A stretch of DNA of 64,000 bases, from the NCBI GenBank assembly GCA_937874695.1, contig CALNAJ010000017.1:1-64000 (forward strand), given 5' to 3'. The translations under genes and the position numbers were made by a program. The notes beneath the pieces are model-generated. The model was not told the origin of the DNA. It saw only the letters and a list, made by a program, of their open reading frames with translations, and made no database searches. Source of the DNA: an uncultured Lactobacillus sp. (GTDB lineage: Bacteria; Bacillota; Bacilli; Lactobacillales; Lactobacillaceae). Below, piece by piece: positions 41,720 through 50,114 of this stretch. The first letter of the stretch is position 1; each line of letters opens with the position of its first letter.

Positions 41720-42640
41720 CTAATCTACCGGGAACTGTTCCTTGAAGTACCCTGACATCAGCTGTAAGTGATGCTCCAGACTCAACCGTTTGACCACACC
41801 CAGCCCAGGGAAATGCTGGTCCCCATGGTAGGCGGCCAACTGTTGCGCCGCGGGAGTTTGCGTGGCCAATGGTTGTTGTGGCAACCACTCGGCTAGCTTA
41901 GCCACAGCCTGGAAGAACTTCTCCTTGGGATGGCGGAAGTCGTCGCGGTCAGTGGAAACGAAGCGATGGATACGGAGCTGATTTCCTCGGAAATACGTGA
42001 GGTGCAGGGTGACCGCTTTGGCGGGATAACCGTGCTCACTGTAGTGGCCGCCGCCAATCGTGTGGTCACTGAAACCGACGTAGTTGTTGAAGTCGGCCAG
42101 TACCCAGTCATCACTGAAGAAACCGTCCTCGATATCGGCATAGCTCCGTTCGTGTTCCGGGAACCAAGCGTGGTCGAAGAGGCTGACAGTCGGCCGGTCC
42201 AGCAGCTGGCGAATACGGGCTTCCGGGGGCACCAATAAGTAGTCGGGTGCCGTCAACCAGCCGGCGTGTTGGGCAGCCTTGAGTTCGTCGTATTGCCGAG
42301 CAATCAGCAATGTACGGTGTCCAGTCGGTGCTGTGAGATTATCTGGAATGAGGGTGGGGGTCAGCACGTGGCCAACGATAAGGTTGGGATTATCCTGATA
42401 CGGCCGCCAGTCGTGAAGTTTCTGCTGGGTCAACGCGTAGTCGCTAACCGTTGGATTGGCGATGACGGCTACTAGTTGGTCGTGGTCAACGAAGGCTGCC
42501 ACCGTTTGCGGTAGGGCCCGGATGTCCCTGACCGGTTCGATGATGGGGATGATGTTGGCAGGTAACACGTGCTGTTGGGCAATGTTTTTGAGAGCAAGCA
42601 GATCGTACTGCCGGCCGCGAAAGTAAGGGAAATAGAGCAT
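41720..42640 (-). CDS. sce7725/beta-protein-like protein
   Basis: A 306-residue protein whose start (LYFPYFRGRQYDLLALKNIA, then IIPIIEPVRDI) matches the sce7725 family, related to phage beta-type proteins. A TIM-barrel-like pattern continues with LLVPPEARIRQL and VSLFDHAWFPE. Conserved acidic and aromatic residues (DDWVLADFNNYVGFSDH) suggest nucleotide or nucleic-acid work, but the function is not established. It is the last gene of a three-gene operon, three bases after the nuclease-like gene. The family is often found beside a nuclease-like sce7726 partner, as seen here. Confidence 0.65.
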   Translation of the reverse strand: MLYFPYFRGRQYDLLALKNIAQQHVLPANIIPIIEPVRDIRALPQTVAAFVDHDQLVAVIANPTVSDYALTQQKLHDWRPYQDNPNLIVGHVLTPTLIPDNLTAPTGHRTLLIARQYDELKAAQHAGWLTAPDYLLVPPEARIRQLLDRPTVSLFDHAWFPEHERSYADIEDGFFSDDWVLADFNNYVGFSDHTIGGGHYSEHGYPAKAVTLHLTYFRGNQLRIHRFVSTDRDDFRHPKEKFFQAVAKLAEWLPQQPLATQTPAAQQLAAYHGDQHFPGLGVVKRLSLEHHLQLMSGYFKEQFPVD

Positions 42641-42643
42641 GCG

Positions 42644-43330
42644 TCAGTCCTCCCTTAACCGTTGTTGCAGGTCGTGAAGCTCTAGGTTCAGGGCGTCCAC
42701 TTCGGTCTGGAGCGCGGTGACGGCGGCCGACTGGGTATCTTCGATGAATTGGTCGTAGAAGTTGGCCTCGGGATCATAGATATCATAGTGTTGGTGGCGT
42801 TTCTTCAATTCCTGATAAAGGCGATCAGTGCCGTACTGCTTCAGACCAGTTTCCATTTGCTTGGCCTTATTGACTTCGCGAGCCTGCGACGCAATGAAAC
42901 GGGTAGTCAGCTGACTGGCCGGTACCTGCAACTCTTGACGGCGCGGTGGTCGCGCTACGGTTAAATATCCCGGTGTGACGGGGGCTTCGGTGGCCGTCGC
43001 CAGCATGTCTTTATCGAAGGGACGATAGATCAAAACGCCAATGCCAGCGGGAATCTCGTCGGCAACTTCCTGATAGAGTTTCAATGGAAGAACGAAATAA
43101 TTATAGTGGCCGACGAAGGACAGTTTGGCTTTAGAATGGAAGTCAGACTTGGTGACCTTCAGTTCGTAGCAGCGCCATTCAATCGACAGATCCGGCATTT
43201 CTTGGTAGCTAAGGGTGTCAACGATGCCGGCGTCGTCTGGCATGGTAACCTCCTCGACGGGGAAGGCACCGGCCTCTCGACAGTAGTAATAGAGTGTTTT
43301 TTCTAAAGCAAGGGTGAGCTTAGTTTTCAT
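42644..43330 (-). CDS. PD-(D/E)XK nuclease-like protein
   Basis: The 228-residue protein has DDAGIVDTLSYQ followed by RCYELKVTKSDF, the Asp38...Glu56-x-Lys58 pattern of a restriction-endonuclease fold of MmcB type. Next is KLSFVGHYNYFVLP, then an LIYRPF strand. The C-terminal 60 residues form a coiled coil (LQTEVDALNLELHDLQQRL). ATG 43330 has AGGAGG seven bases upstream and overlaps the helicase stop codon, so the two proteins are coupled. It may work with the helicase upstream on DNA. Confidence 0.7.
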   Translation of the reverse strand: MKTKLTLALEKTLYYYCREAGAFPVEEVTMPDDAGIVDTLSYQEMPDLSIEWRCYELKVTKSDFHSKAKLSFVGHYNYFVLPLKLYQEVADEIPAGIGVLIYRPFDKDMLATATEAPVTPGYLTVARPPRRQELQVPASQLTTRFIASQAREVNKAKQMETGLKQYGTDRLYQELKKRHQHYDIYDPEANFYDQFIEDTQSAAVTALQTEVDALNLELHDLQQRLRED

Positions 43331-45690
43331 GAGGAGACCTCCTGGTGCCAGAAATTTTGCACGGCAGTCGATAACTGTTCGGGACGATAGAGGCGGCGAA
43401 AATGCTGCCAATGTTGCGGATACAGGTTAGTGTAGCGTGGACTGGAGAAACGTTGGTCCATCAGTAGAATAATCCCCACGTCCTTGGAGCCGCGGATCAA
43501 GCGGCCAGCCGCCTGGAAAACGTTGTTCAGGCCGGGCAGCTGATAGGCAAATGCAAAGCCCTGTTGGGACTGTTCATCGAAGTAGTCGCGAATCAAGTCG
43601 GTCTCCGGATTGATGCCAGGGAGACCCACACTGACGACGCCCACACCAATCAGGCGGTCAGCCTTGAGGTCGATGCCCTCGGCAAAGATCCCACCAAGAA
43701 GGGCAAAGCCAACCAACGTTTCCTGCGGATCAGCCACGAAGTTTGCGAGAAAGGCAGTGCGGTCGGTCTCGGCCATTTTAGATTGCTGGACGACGGTTTT
43801 AATGTGTGGGTAGGCCATCTGAAAGGCCTGAGTGACGTCGAGTAGGTAGCTGTAAGATGGCAGGAAAATCAGGTAGTTACCGGTCTTCCCGTCCACTAGC
43901 GTCTTGATTGCTAGCAAGATATTCGCGAGATTGGCGTTACGTTGTTTGTAGGTCGTCTGAATATAATTGGTGACCAGAATCGCTTGGTGCTGTGGTTCAA
44001 ACGGTGAGTTGAGCTGATAGGCCAGGCTTTCGGTATCGCCACCCAGGACCGTTTGGTAGTAGTCCATGGGGGAGAGGGTCGCCGAGAACAGAACGGCGCC
44101 ATGACCCAGAGCGAGGCTATCGGCGAGAAAGGCGCTGGGGTCCAGACAGAGTTGCTTGATGGTGATGTTGCCATCTTCCACGGCTAGACGCATGCGATAG
44201 GTATCGTCATAATACTCGCCGATTCGTTGGTAGCTAATGGCGGCGAAGTAGTAGTCGAGAATGCTCTGGGTGAAGGGCGTCTGAGGCTGGTCGACCAGCC
44301 AATCGTGAATGGCTTCGACCAGACGCGACAGGTCGTGGTTGAAGTCCTCCGGTGGCGTGAGAAAGGTGCTGTCGGTCTTGCCATCCTGAAGGAGTGGGGC
44401 CACGATATCGTCGAAGGTGGCGCGCAGATCCTGCAAACGGCGGCGGAGCTTCGGCGTGGCCTGCTTGAGGTCGCGACTCTGCTCGACTAGGCGATCCAAC
44501 GGCCGACTGGTGAGTTCGGCGGAATACATTTCCCGTGAGCGACTGACCAGGTTGTGGGCTTCATCGATCAGGAAGAAGTTGTCCGGGTCCTCGGCGGTAA
44601 AGAAGCGTTGGAGGTGGACCTGGGGGTCGAAGAGGTAGTTGTAGTCACCGATGACGATATCACAAAAGAGACTCGCATCCAGTTGGAATTCAAAGGGATC
44701 GAGCGTGTGTTTGCGGGCGTATTCCTCAATGACTGGTCGTGTGAGCTGGTCGTTGTGGTCGATGAGATCGAGCAGGGCTGGTTTCAGTCGATCATAGTAG
44801 CCCAACATGTAGGGATTCTCATCCGGTTGTAGGTCGGCTTCTTCTGGAAATTGAATCTTTTCCTTGGCCGTGAGCGTGATGCTCTTGAGTTTGAGCCCCT
44901 GGCTCGCCATGAGGCTGACGGCCTCTTCGGCCACGGTCCGGGTGCTCTGCTTGGCTGTCAGATAGAAGATGCGTTGGATGACACCTTCACCGATGGCTTT
45001 GATGGTCGGAAAGAGGGTCGAAATCGTCTTCCCAGTGCCGGTTGGGGCCTCGGCGAAGAGTCGTTTGCGGGTGAGAATTGTCTTGTAGACGGCAACGGCA
45101 AGCTCGCGTTGACCCGGGCGATAGTGGCCGAAGGGAAAGGTGAGTTGCTGAATCGTCGGGTCGCGACGTTCTCGCAGATCGGACCGGAACTTCAGCCAGG
45201 TGACGTACTCGGCAATGACCTTGTCAAAGAAGTCTTTAGCGGCTTGGCGGCTGATGACTTGATCCGTCTGAGTCGTCGTTTCGGTGTTAGTCTGAAAGTA
45301 GGTCAGGGTCAAGGTAATGTCGTCGAGGTCGGGTTCCTTTTGCATCAGCAGGTAGGCATAGAGCTTGACCTGGCCCCAATAGAGAGTCAAGGTGTTCTCA
45401 CTGAGCTGGTCAAAGACGGTCTCGGACGTCTTGATTTCTTCGATGCTGGCACCATCGTCAGTCAACGTTACACCGTCTGCCCGCCCGTGAAGCAGGTAGT
45501 CGGCGCCGTTTAGGGTCAGGTTCAGATCAAGATAGTATTCTTTTTGATAATTTTCTCCGCGCTGTTTTTGCAGGCGACGGTGGATGCGCGCACCCAGGAG
45601 CGCCGTATTTTGGCTATTGCTGGTGCTACCCAGGTCTCCGGTTCGCAAGGTGAACTCCACTAATTCACGAACCCCTAATTTAATTGGCAT
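43327..45690 (-). CDS. XPD/DinG-type helicase with N-terminal RecB-like nuclease domain
   Basis: The 787-residue protein has an N-terminal RecB/Cas4-type nuclease domain: His37, HGRADG (Asp72), EEIKTS (Glu85, Lys87) and WGQVKLYAY (Gln107). A superfamily 2 helicase core follows with Walker A EAPTGTGKT (about 214-222), FFLIDEAHN (DEAH at 376-379) and a C-terminal QAAGRLIRG motif VI. XPD/DinG relatives with this layout carry four cysteines for an iron-sulfur cluster between motifs Ia and II. Here only Cys343 remains, with IQF, DENPY and LDPFE where relatives have cysteines. ATG 45690 follows GGAGG. It is the first gene of a coupled operon. Confidence 0.85.
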   Translation of the reverse strand: MPIKLGVRELVEFTLRTGDLGSTSNSQNTALLGARIHRRLQKQRGENYQKEYYLDLNLTLNGADYLLHGRADGVTLTDDGASIEEIKTSETVFDQLSENTLTLYWGQVKLYAYLLMQKEPDLDDITLTLTYFQTNTETTTQTDQVISRQAAKDFFDKVIAEYVTWLKFRSDLRERRDPTIQQLTFPFGHYRPGQRELAVAVYKTILTRKRLFAEAPTGTGKTISTLFPTIKAIGEGVIQRIFYLTAKQSTRTVAEEAVSLMASQGLKLKSITLTAKEKIQFPEEADLQPDENPYMLGYYDRLKPALLDLIDHNDQLTRPVIEEYARKHTLDPFEFQLDASLFCDIVIGDYNYLFDPQVHLQRFFTAEDPDNFFLIDEAHNLVSRSREMYSAELTSRPLDRLVEQSRDLKQATPKLRRRLQDLRATFDDIVAPLLQDGKTDSTFLTPPEDFNHDLSRLVEAIHDWLVDQPQTPFTQSILDYYFAAISYQRIGEYYDDTYRMRLAVEDGNITIKQLCLDPSAFLADSLALGHGAVLFSATLSPMDYYQTVLGGDTESLAYQLNSPFEPQHQAILVTNYIQTTYKQRNANLANILLAIKTLVDGKTGNYLIFLPSYSYLLDVTQAFQMAYPHIKTVVQQSKMAETDRTAFLANFVADPQETLVGFALLGGIFAEGIDLKADRLIGVGVVSVGLPGINPETDLIRDYFDEQSQQGFAFAYQLPGLNNVFQAAGRLIRGSKDVGIILLMDQRFSSPRYTNLYPQHWQHFRRLYRPEQLSTAVQNFWHQEVSS

Positions 45691-45793
45691 GCGCTCATCG
45701 CCTCCATTTCTGGCAATAATCATACCATACTTTGGACTGATTTTGAACGCGTGTTCGTGGACTGACTTGACCTTGTGAAATAAAGTGAAAAGT

Positions 45794-45823
45794 ATTGGCT
45801 TTCGGCATGTAATCGCTTACAAT
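45794..45823 (+). promoter_or_regulatory. Promoter with perfect cre site
   Basis: TTGGCT and TACAAT (45818-45823) are separated by 17-18 bp. TGTAATCGCTTACA (45808-45821) matches the cre consensus TGWAANCGNTNWCA at all 14 positions and overlaps the -10, so CcpA should repress tightly. Confidence 0.8.
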
Positions 45824-45843
45824 GGAAGCAAGAGGTGATCATG

Positions 45844-46107
45844 ATGAAGACAATTGGATTCCCATTATTTGAAGAGATGCCAACCGTTGATGAAGCCCCC
45901 GTATTACAGAAGATTTGCCAAAGGCATGATGGTAAGGTCAAAATCAAAGTGCGTGATCTTGAAATTGACCCAAGCCAACACGAAGAGGTCGCCGAGTTGA
46001 CGGACTACGCGGGCCATTATGTGCGCATCGTTGCGGAAGGCCCGGATGAGGCCCAACTGGCCGGCGCAATCCACCAGCAATTGGCTGCGGACAAGTATTG
46101 TTACTAG
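45844..46107 (+). CDS. Small protein with HPr-like C-terminal half
   Basis: An 87-residue protein. The second half (YAGHYVRIVAEGPDEAQLAGAIHQQL) resembles the last strand and helix of HPr (DVTITVDGADEAEGMAAIVETL), while the first half lacks the active-site His15 region. If related, it would be a non-phosphorylated HPr relative. The identity is tentative. Of two adjacent ATGs, 45844 has better spacing from AGAGGTG; 45841 is also possible. It lies behind a perfect cre site and probably shares a transcript with the next small gene. Confidence 0.6.
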   Translation: MKTIGFPLFEEMPTVDEAPVLQKICQRHDGKVKIKVRDLEIDPSQHEEVAELTDYAGHYVRIVAEGPDEAQLAGAIHQQLAADKYCY

Positions 46108-46172
46108 CCGCTTGACGGCGGCCACCAGATTCGCTAAGCTCAGGTTAAATAGAAATTCAAGGAGACTTAGCG

Positions 46173-46376
46173 GTGAGTGAAGAACAGATAGCACGACTAT
46201 GTGAAATTGCCCCCAAGTATGGTTTACATCTGGAACATGAGGGCTTGGTCATCACCAAGGTAAACGACCAACCCACGGAATTAGACACAACCAAGTACAT
46301 GCCGGACCAGTTCATTGATTTGTTGACACAGATTATTGGGACGAATATGAAGGCCGATTTGTGGGATTGGAAATAA
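46173..46376 (+). CDS. Small hypothetical protein
   Basis: A 67-residue acidic protein starting GTG 46173, with AAGGAG eight bases before. It reads EEQIARLCEIAPKYGLHL, then VNDQPTELDTTKYMPDQFIDLL, predicted mixed helix and strand. It lies 65 bp after the HPr-like gene and probably belongs to the same cre-controlled unit. No family was recognised. Repeat C3 follows within six bases of its stop. Confidence 0.6.
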   Translation: MSEEQIARLCEIAPKYGLHLEHEGLVITKVNDQPTELDTTKYMPDQFIDLLTQIIGTNMKADLWDWK

Positions 46377-46381
46377 AGAAA

Positions 46382-46508
46382 AAGAGTGCGCCAAGGAGCG
46401 GTTAGACAGCGAGCATTAACGTCATTAAGAGAAAAATCCCGGTTTTGGATTATTCTCTTAATGGGGTTAAGCGCAACTGTCTGCTCCTTGGCGCATGTTT
46501 CGGCTATA
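46382..46508 (+). repeat. Structured 3' element, family C, copy C3
   Basis: TGCGCCAAGGAGC (46387-46399), GGTT and AGACAG (46404-46409) pair with CTGTCT and GCTCCTTGGCGCA (46477-46495): 19 pairs around the bulge. Inside are CATTAACGTCA, TAAGAG/CTCTTA, AAAATCC/GGATT and GGGGTTAAGCGCA. Confidence 0.85.
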
Positions 46509-46615
46509 TAAGGTTAGAAATCAGTTTTTTTAAAACGGCATAGTTTTAAAGCAAGCAGTCCCCAACAGTCAATGGAAAAAATCTTACAGTAGAAGATTAA
46601 ACCCAATCAACAAAA

Positions 46616-46665
46616 AAATACCGTTAGCCCGGTGACTTTAAAAGTCAATCGGACTAACGGTATTT
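46616..46665 (-). terminator. Bidirectional terminator
   Basis: AAATACCGTTAG and CTAACGGTATTT form a stem with an inner GACTTT/AAAGTC hairpin and an A-run at 46612-46618. It ends the minus-strand gene at 46670. Confidence 0.75.
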
Positions 46666-46669
46666 GCTT

Positions 46670-47020
46670 TTAAGCTTCTTCCCAACGGTTAAATTCTTGG
46701 GGATGGCTACTCAGGTAGTCGATGGCTTCTTGGCCCAACGCCTTGGTTGCGGCATCGAAGTCACTTGGTGCATCTGCTTTATCGGCGTCCGCCTCGTCCC
46801 GTAGGAAACCGGAGGCGAGGTCCAAGTACTTGGTCCGCCGGCCGACGCCATTGTCCTTGAATAGGTCGTCCAGACCGGTCAGATCACTCTTACCGGCGGC
46901 AGCGACTTGCTGCGCTAAATCTGCTTTTTCACCCAATTTTGATGCGGCATAATCCATTAAGAAATCGTTCATATCAACGATCATGGCGTGTCGTGCTTTA
47001 CGTTCACTTTTATTTGCCAC
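46670..47020 (-). CDS. Hypothetical acidic protein
   Basis: The 116-residue protein starts ANKSERKARHAMIVDMNDFLMDYAASKLG, is helical throughout and rich in Asp and Ala in the C-terminal half (DEADADKADAPSDFDAATKALG). There is no signal or membrane segment. AGAGGTGACC precedes the ATG. It stands alone and divergent from pstS. No family was recognised. Confidence 0.65.
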   Translation of the reverse strand: MANKSERKARHAMIVDMNDFLMDYAASKLGEKADLAQQVAAAGKSDLTGLDDLFKDNGVGRRTKYLDLASGFLRDEADADKADAPSDFDAATKALGQEAIDYLSSHPQEFNRWEEA

Positions 47021-47093
47021 TTCTGGTCACCTCTTACTCTAATTCTAGCCATTTTGGCGGTGAGACGCAATTAACGACCCACATTTACGCAAT

Positions 47094-47175
47094 TAATCGT
47101 GTTTGGGGGTTAACTACCGGAATATAAAGGGATTTATGGAGAATTTGGCAACATTTACCGAAAATTTACACGATT
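47094..47175 (+). promoter_or_regulatory. Pho-box-like repeats before pstS
   Basis: TTTACC (47154-47159) and TTTACA (47165-47170) are 11 bp apart, the spacing of Gram-positive PhoP boxes; TTTACG (47094-47099) lies further up. TATAAT-like sequence follows at 47174-47180. This suggests phosphate control of the pst operon. Confidence 0.55.
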
Positions 47176-47299
47176 GCTACGAATAATATATATTCATCGC
47201 TTAGAATCAGGGTTGTAAGTTATGGGGAGGCATTTTGAGAAAAGCATCGTGTGATTCTTGAAATGGTTCTACTACTTTAAATGACATGGAGTGACAGAG

Positions 47300-48190
47300 A
47301 TGAATAAGGGATCAAAGTTAGCAATGGGGATTGCAGCACTTAGTATATTATTAGTCGGTTGTGGGAAAGCCACCAGCTCAACTAGTAGTAAGGGAAGTAG
47401 CGAAGCACTTTCTGGTAAAGTAACTGCCGTGGGGTCAACCGCATTACAACCACTGGCAGCTAAGGCAGGCGCCAACTTCACCGCTAAGAACAGCAAGGTT
47501 AATTTGACCGTCCAAGGTGGGGGTTCCGGTACCGGGTTAAGTCAAGTTCAAGCCGGAGCAGTTTCAATTGGTGACTCCGATATTTTTGCCGAAGAGAAGG
47601 ATGGTATCAAGGCTGACAAGTTGACCGACCACAAGGTAGCCGTTGTGGGGATGGCACCAGTCGTCAACAAGGACGCCGGCATCAAGAACCTGAAGATGGC
47701 TCAAGTGAAGAAAATCTTTACTGGGAAGATCACCAACTGGAAAGAAGTCGGTGGTAAGGACCAAAAGATCGTCATCATCAACCGGGCACAAGGTAGTGGG
47801 ACTCGGGCAACGTTTGAAAACGCCGTATTGAAGGGTGCAACTGCCATTAAGTCACAAGAACAAGACTCTAACGGTGCCGTTCAAAAGATCGTTTCCACGA
47901 CGCCAGGGGCCATCAGTTACTTGGCCTTCTCTTACTTCACGAACAAGTTACAAGCCGTTTCTATCGACAACGTAACGCCAACGGATAACAACGTCCAAAC
48001 GAACAAGTGGAAGATCTGGTCCTACGAACACATGTACACGAAGGGTACGCCTGACAAGGCAACTGCAGCTTTCCTGAAGTACATGGACTCTAAGGCCGTT
48101 CAAAACAGTTTGGTTAAGGACATGGGTTACATCAGTATTCATGACATGAAGGTTACCAAGGATGCTAAGGGTGTCGTTACCCAGAACTAG
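47300..48190 (+). CDS. pstS: Phosphate ABC transporter, substrate-binding lipoprotein
   Basis: The 296-residue lipoprotein has its lipobox in LSILLVGCGK (Cys at about residue 20). The mature protein has the PstS phosphate-binding features: AVGSTALQPLA near the start, GGGSGTGLSQVQAG, and INRAQGSGTRATFENAV with the Arg and Ser that hold phosphate. It captures phosphate outside the membrane for PstCAB. GGAG lies eight bases before ATG 47300. It heads pstSCAB. Confidence 0.95.
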   Translation: MNKGSKLAMGIAALSILLVGCGKATSSTSSKGSSEALSGKVTAVGSTALQPLAAKAGANFTAKNSKVNLTVQGGGSGTGLSQVQAGAVSIGDSDIFAEEKDGIKADKLTDHKVAVVGMAPVVNKDAGIKNLKMAQVKKIFTGKITNWKEVGGKDQKIVIINRAQGSGTRATFENAVLKGATAIKSQEQDSNGAVQKIVSTTPGAISYLAFSYFTNKLQAVSIDNVTPTDNNVQTNKWKIWSYEHMYTKGTPDKATAAFLKYMDSKAVQNSLVKDMGYISIHDMKVTKDAKGVVTQN

Positions 48191-48272
48191 CACCGTGAAT
48201 CTTTGTCAGTAGTCGTCACAGGGTGGAGGTGCGGTCGTAGCACCTTCACTTTTTTTAAGGGGGAGTCATTCA

Positions 48273-49226
48273 ATGGAACAAACTAATTCACAGCTAAAAA
48301 ACCAAGACACCCAATCACATGAGTGGGATACACGGTTGCATCACGCAACCAAAGCTACCCATGAAGATTGGATCGGTCGCGGGATCAGCTATTTCTGTAT
48401 CGGCATTATCATTCTCGTGGTTGCGTCGATGCTGTGGTTCATCACCTCGAAAGGGATTGCCACGTTTACGCAAAATCACGTGAGCCTCTGGAAATTCCTA
48501 TCCGGCACTAACTGGGCACCCGACCAAGGCCAAATTGGGGCATTGCCAATGATCTTAGGGTCATTCGCCGTTACCTTTGCCGCCGCAATCGTTGCAACCC
48601 CGTTTGCGTTGGGCACAGCCATCTTCATGACCGAAATCTCGCCGAACCGTGGTCGGAAATTCCTACAACCAGTGATTGAGTTACTGGTCGGGATTCCATC
48701 CGTTGTCTACGGGTTCATTGGTCTGGCCGTTATCGTACCGTTTATGCGGCACGTGGTCGGTGGCTCTGGTTTCGGAATCATCTCGGCAACCTTTGTCCTG
48801 TTCGTCATGGTCTTACCAACGATTACGTCGATGACCGTCGACAGCTTACGGGCCGTTCCACGGTTCTACAAGGAAGCGTCACTGGCATTGGGGGCAACGC
48901 GTTGGCAGACGGTGTCGCGGGTCATTCTGCGCTCGGCGACTTCCGGAATCTTAACTGCAATCATCTTTGGGATGGCCCGGGCCTTTGGGGAAGCCTTAGC
49001 CGTTCAAATGGTGATTGGGAACGCCGCAATCATGCCGAAAAACTTGATCTCACCAGCTTCAACGTTGACCAGTCAATTAACGACAGGAATTGGGGACACC
49101 ATTGATGGCACGTTACCAAACAACGCCCTGTGGTCATTAGCCCTAATTCTGTTATTAATGTCACTATTCTTTAACGCGCTGGTACGTTTCATTGCTAAGA
49201 GGGGGCAACTCAAACATGAACGCTAA
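48273..49226 (+). CDS. pstC: Phosphate ABC transporter permease PstC
   Basis: A 317-residue permease with six helices after a long polar N-terminus. PSVVYGFIGLAVIVPFMRH and the EAA loop FYKEASLALGATRWQTVSRVILRSA are diagnostic. It pairs with PstA to form the membrane channel. GGGGGAG precedes the ATG. Its 3' end overlaps pstA by 11 bp. Confidence 0.95.
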   Translation: MEQTNSQLKNQDTQSHEWDTRLHHATKATHEDWIGRGISYFCIGIIILVVASMLWFITSKGIATFTQNHVSLWKFLSGTNWAPDQGQIGALPMILGSFAVTFAAAIVATPFALGTAIFMTEISPNRGRKFLQPVIELLVGIPSVVYGFIGLAVIVPFMRHVVGGSGFGIISATFVLFVMVLPTITSMTVDSLRAVPRFYKEASLALGATRWQTVSRVILRSATSGILTAIIFGMARAFGEALAVQMVIGNAAIMPKNLISPASTLTSQLTTGIGDTIDGTLPNNALWSLALILLLMSLFFNALVRFIAKRGQLKHER

Positions 49227-50103
49227 ACGGACTGATTTCGTCGCAACGGTCGTGATTGACTTGATCGTTGCCTCCGTCGTGGGAATTCTTTTCTTCCTGC
49301 TCGCTTATATTTTAACGGCTGGCCTGCCTCACGTGAGCTGGTCATTCCTGACGGGTGCGACCGACGCTTTTAGCGGTGCCGGTGGTATCGGGGTTCAACT
49401 GTTCAATTCCTTCTATCTGTTGGTCTTGACGATGTTGATCTCCGTGCCCATTTCCTTAGGTGCCGGGATTTACCTGGCCGAATATGCAAAGGACAACTGG
49501 CGGACTAGTCTGATCCGTTCCGCGATTGAAGTGCTGAGCTCCTTGCCATCCGTAGTGGTGGGGCTGTTTGGTTTCTTACTCTTCGTGGTGAAGTTCAAGA
49601 TTGGATTCTCCGTTATTTCCGGGTCGATTGCCCTGACCTTCTTCAACTTACCGTTATTGACGCGGAACATTGAAGAATCGCTCAGCGCCGTTTCACGCAG
49701 TCAACGTGAAGCCGGCCTGTCACTAGGTTTGTCCAAATGGAAGACGGAACTGGGAATCATCTTACCGGTAGCCTTACCCGGAATTGTAACCGGGATCGTC
49801 CTCAGTGCCGGGCGGGTCTTCGGTGAAGCCGCTGCCTTGATTTACACGGCAGGGCAGAGTGCACCTGTGACCAATTTCGCGGATTGGAACCCAATGGATC
49901 CAGCGAGTCCGCTGAACCCATTCCGACCAGCCGAAACGTTGGCGGTGCACATTTGGAAAGTGAATACTGAAGGACTGGCCAGCAATGCGGCAGCCTTATC
50001 CGCTGCGGCTTCAGCCGTCTTGATCATTGCGGTTCTCCTCTTCAACCTTGGCGCACGGTTATTAGGAAATTACCTGTATCGGCGCGTCACGGCTAGCAAG
50101 TAG
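49216..50103 (+). CDS. pstA: Phosphate ABC transporter permease PstA
   Basis: The 295-residue partner of PstC with six helices, the PSVVVGLFGFLLFV stretch and the EAA loop REAGLSLGLSKWKTELGIILP. ATG 49216 lies inside the end of pstC, with AGGGGG upstream, so translation is coupled. Confidence 0.95.
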   Translation: MNAKRTDFVATVVIDLIVASVVGILFFLLAYILTAGLPHVSWSFLTGATDAFSGAGGIGVQLFNSFYLLVLTMLISVPISLGAGIYLAEYAKDNWRTSLIRSAIEVLSSLPSVVVGLFGFLLFVVKFKIGFSVISGSIALTFFNLPLLTRNIEESLSAVSRSQREAGLSLGLSKWKTELGIILPVALPGIVTGIVLSAGRVFGEAAALIYTAGQSAPVTNFADWNPMDPASPLNPFRPAETLAVHIWKVNTEGLASNAAALSAAASAVLIIAVLLFNLGARLLGNYLYRRVTASK

Positions 50104-50114
50104 GGGGTGCAGTC

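Noticed and set aside
44851..45513. Long open frame of 220 codons opposite the helicase gene
   Set aside because: It lies wholly antisense to a well-supported helicase coding sequence, has no ribosome site and encodes no recognisable protein.
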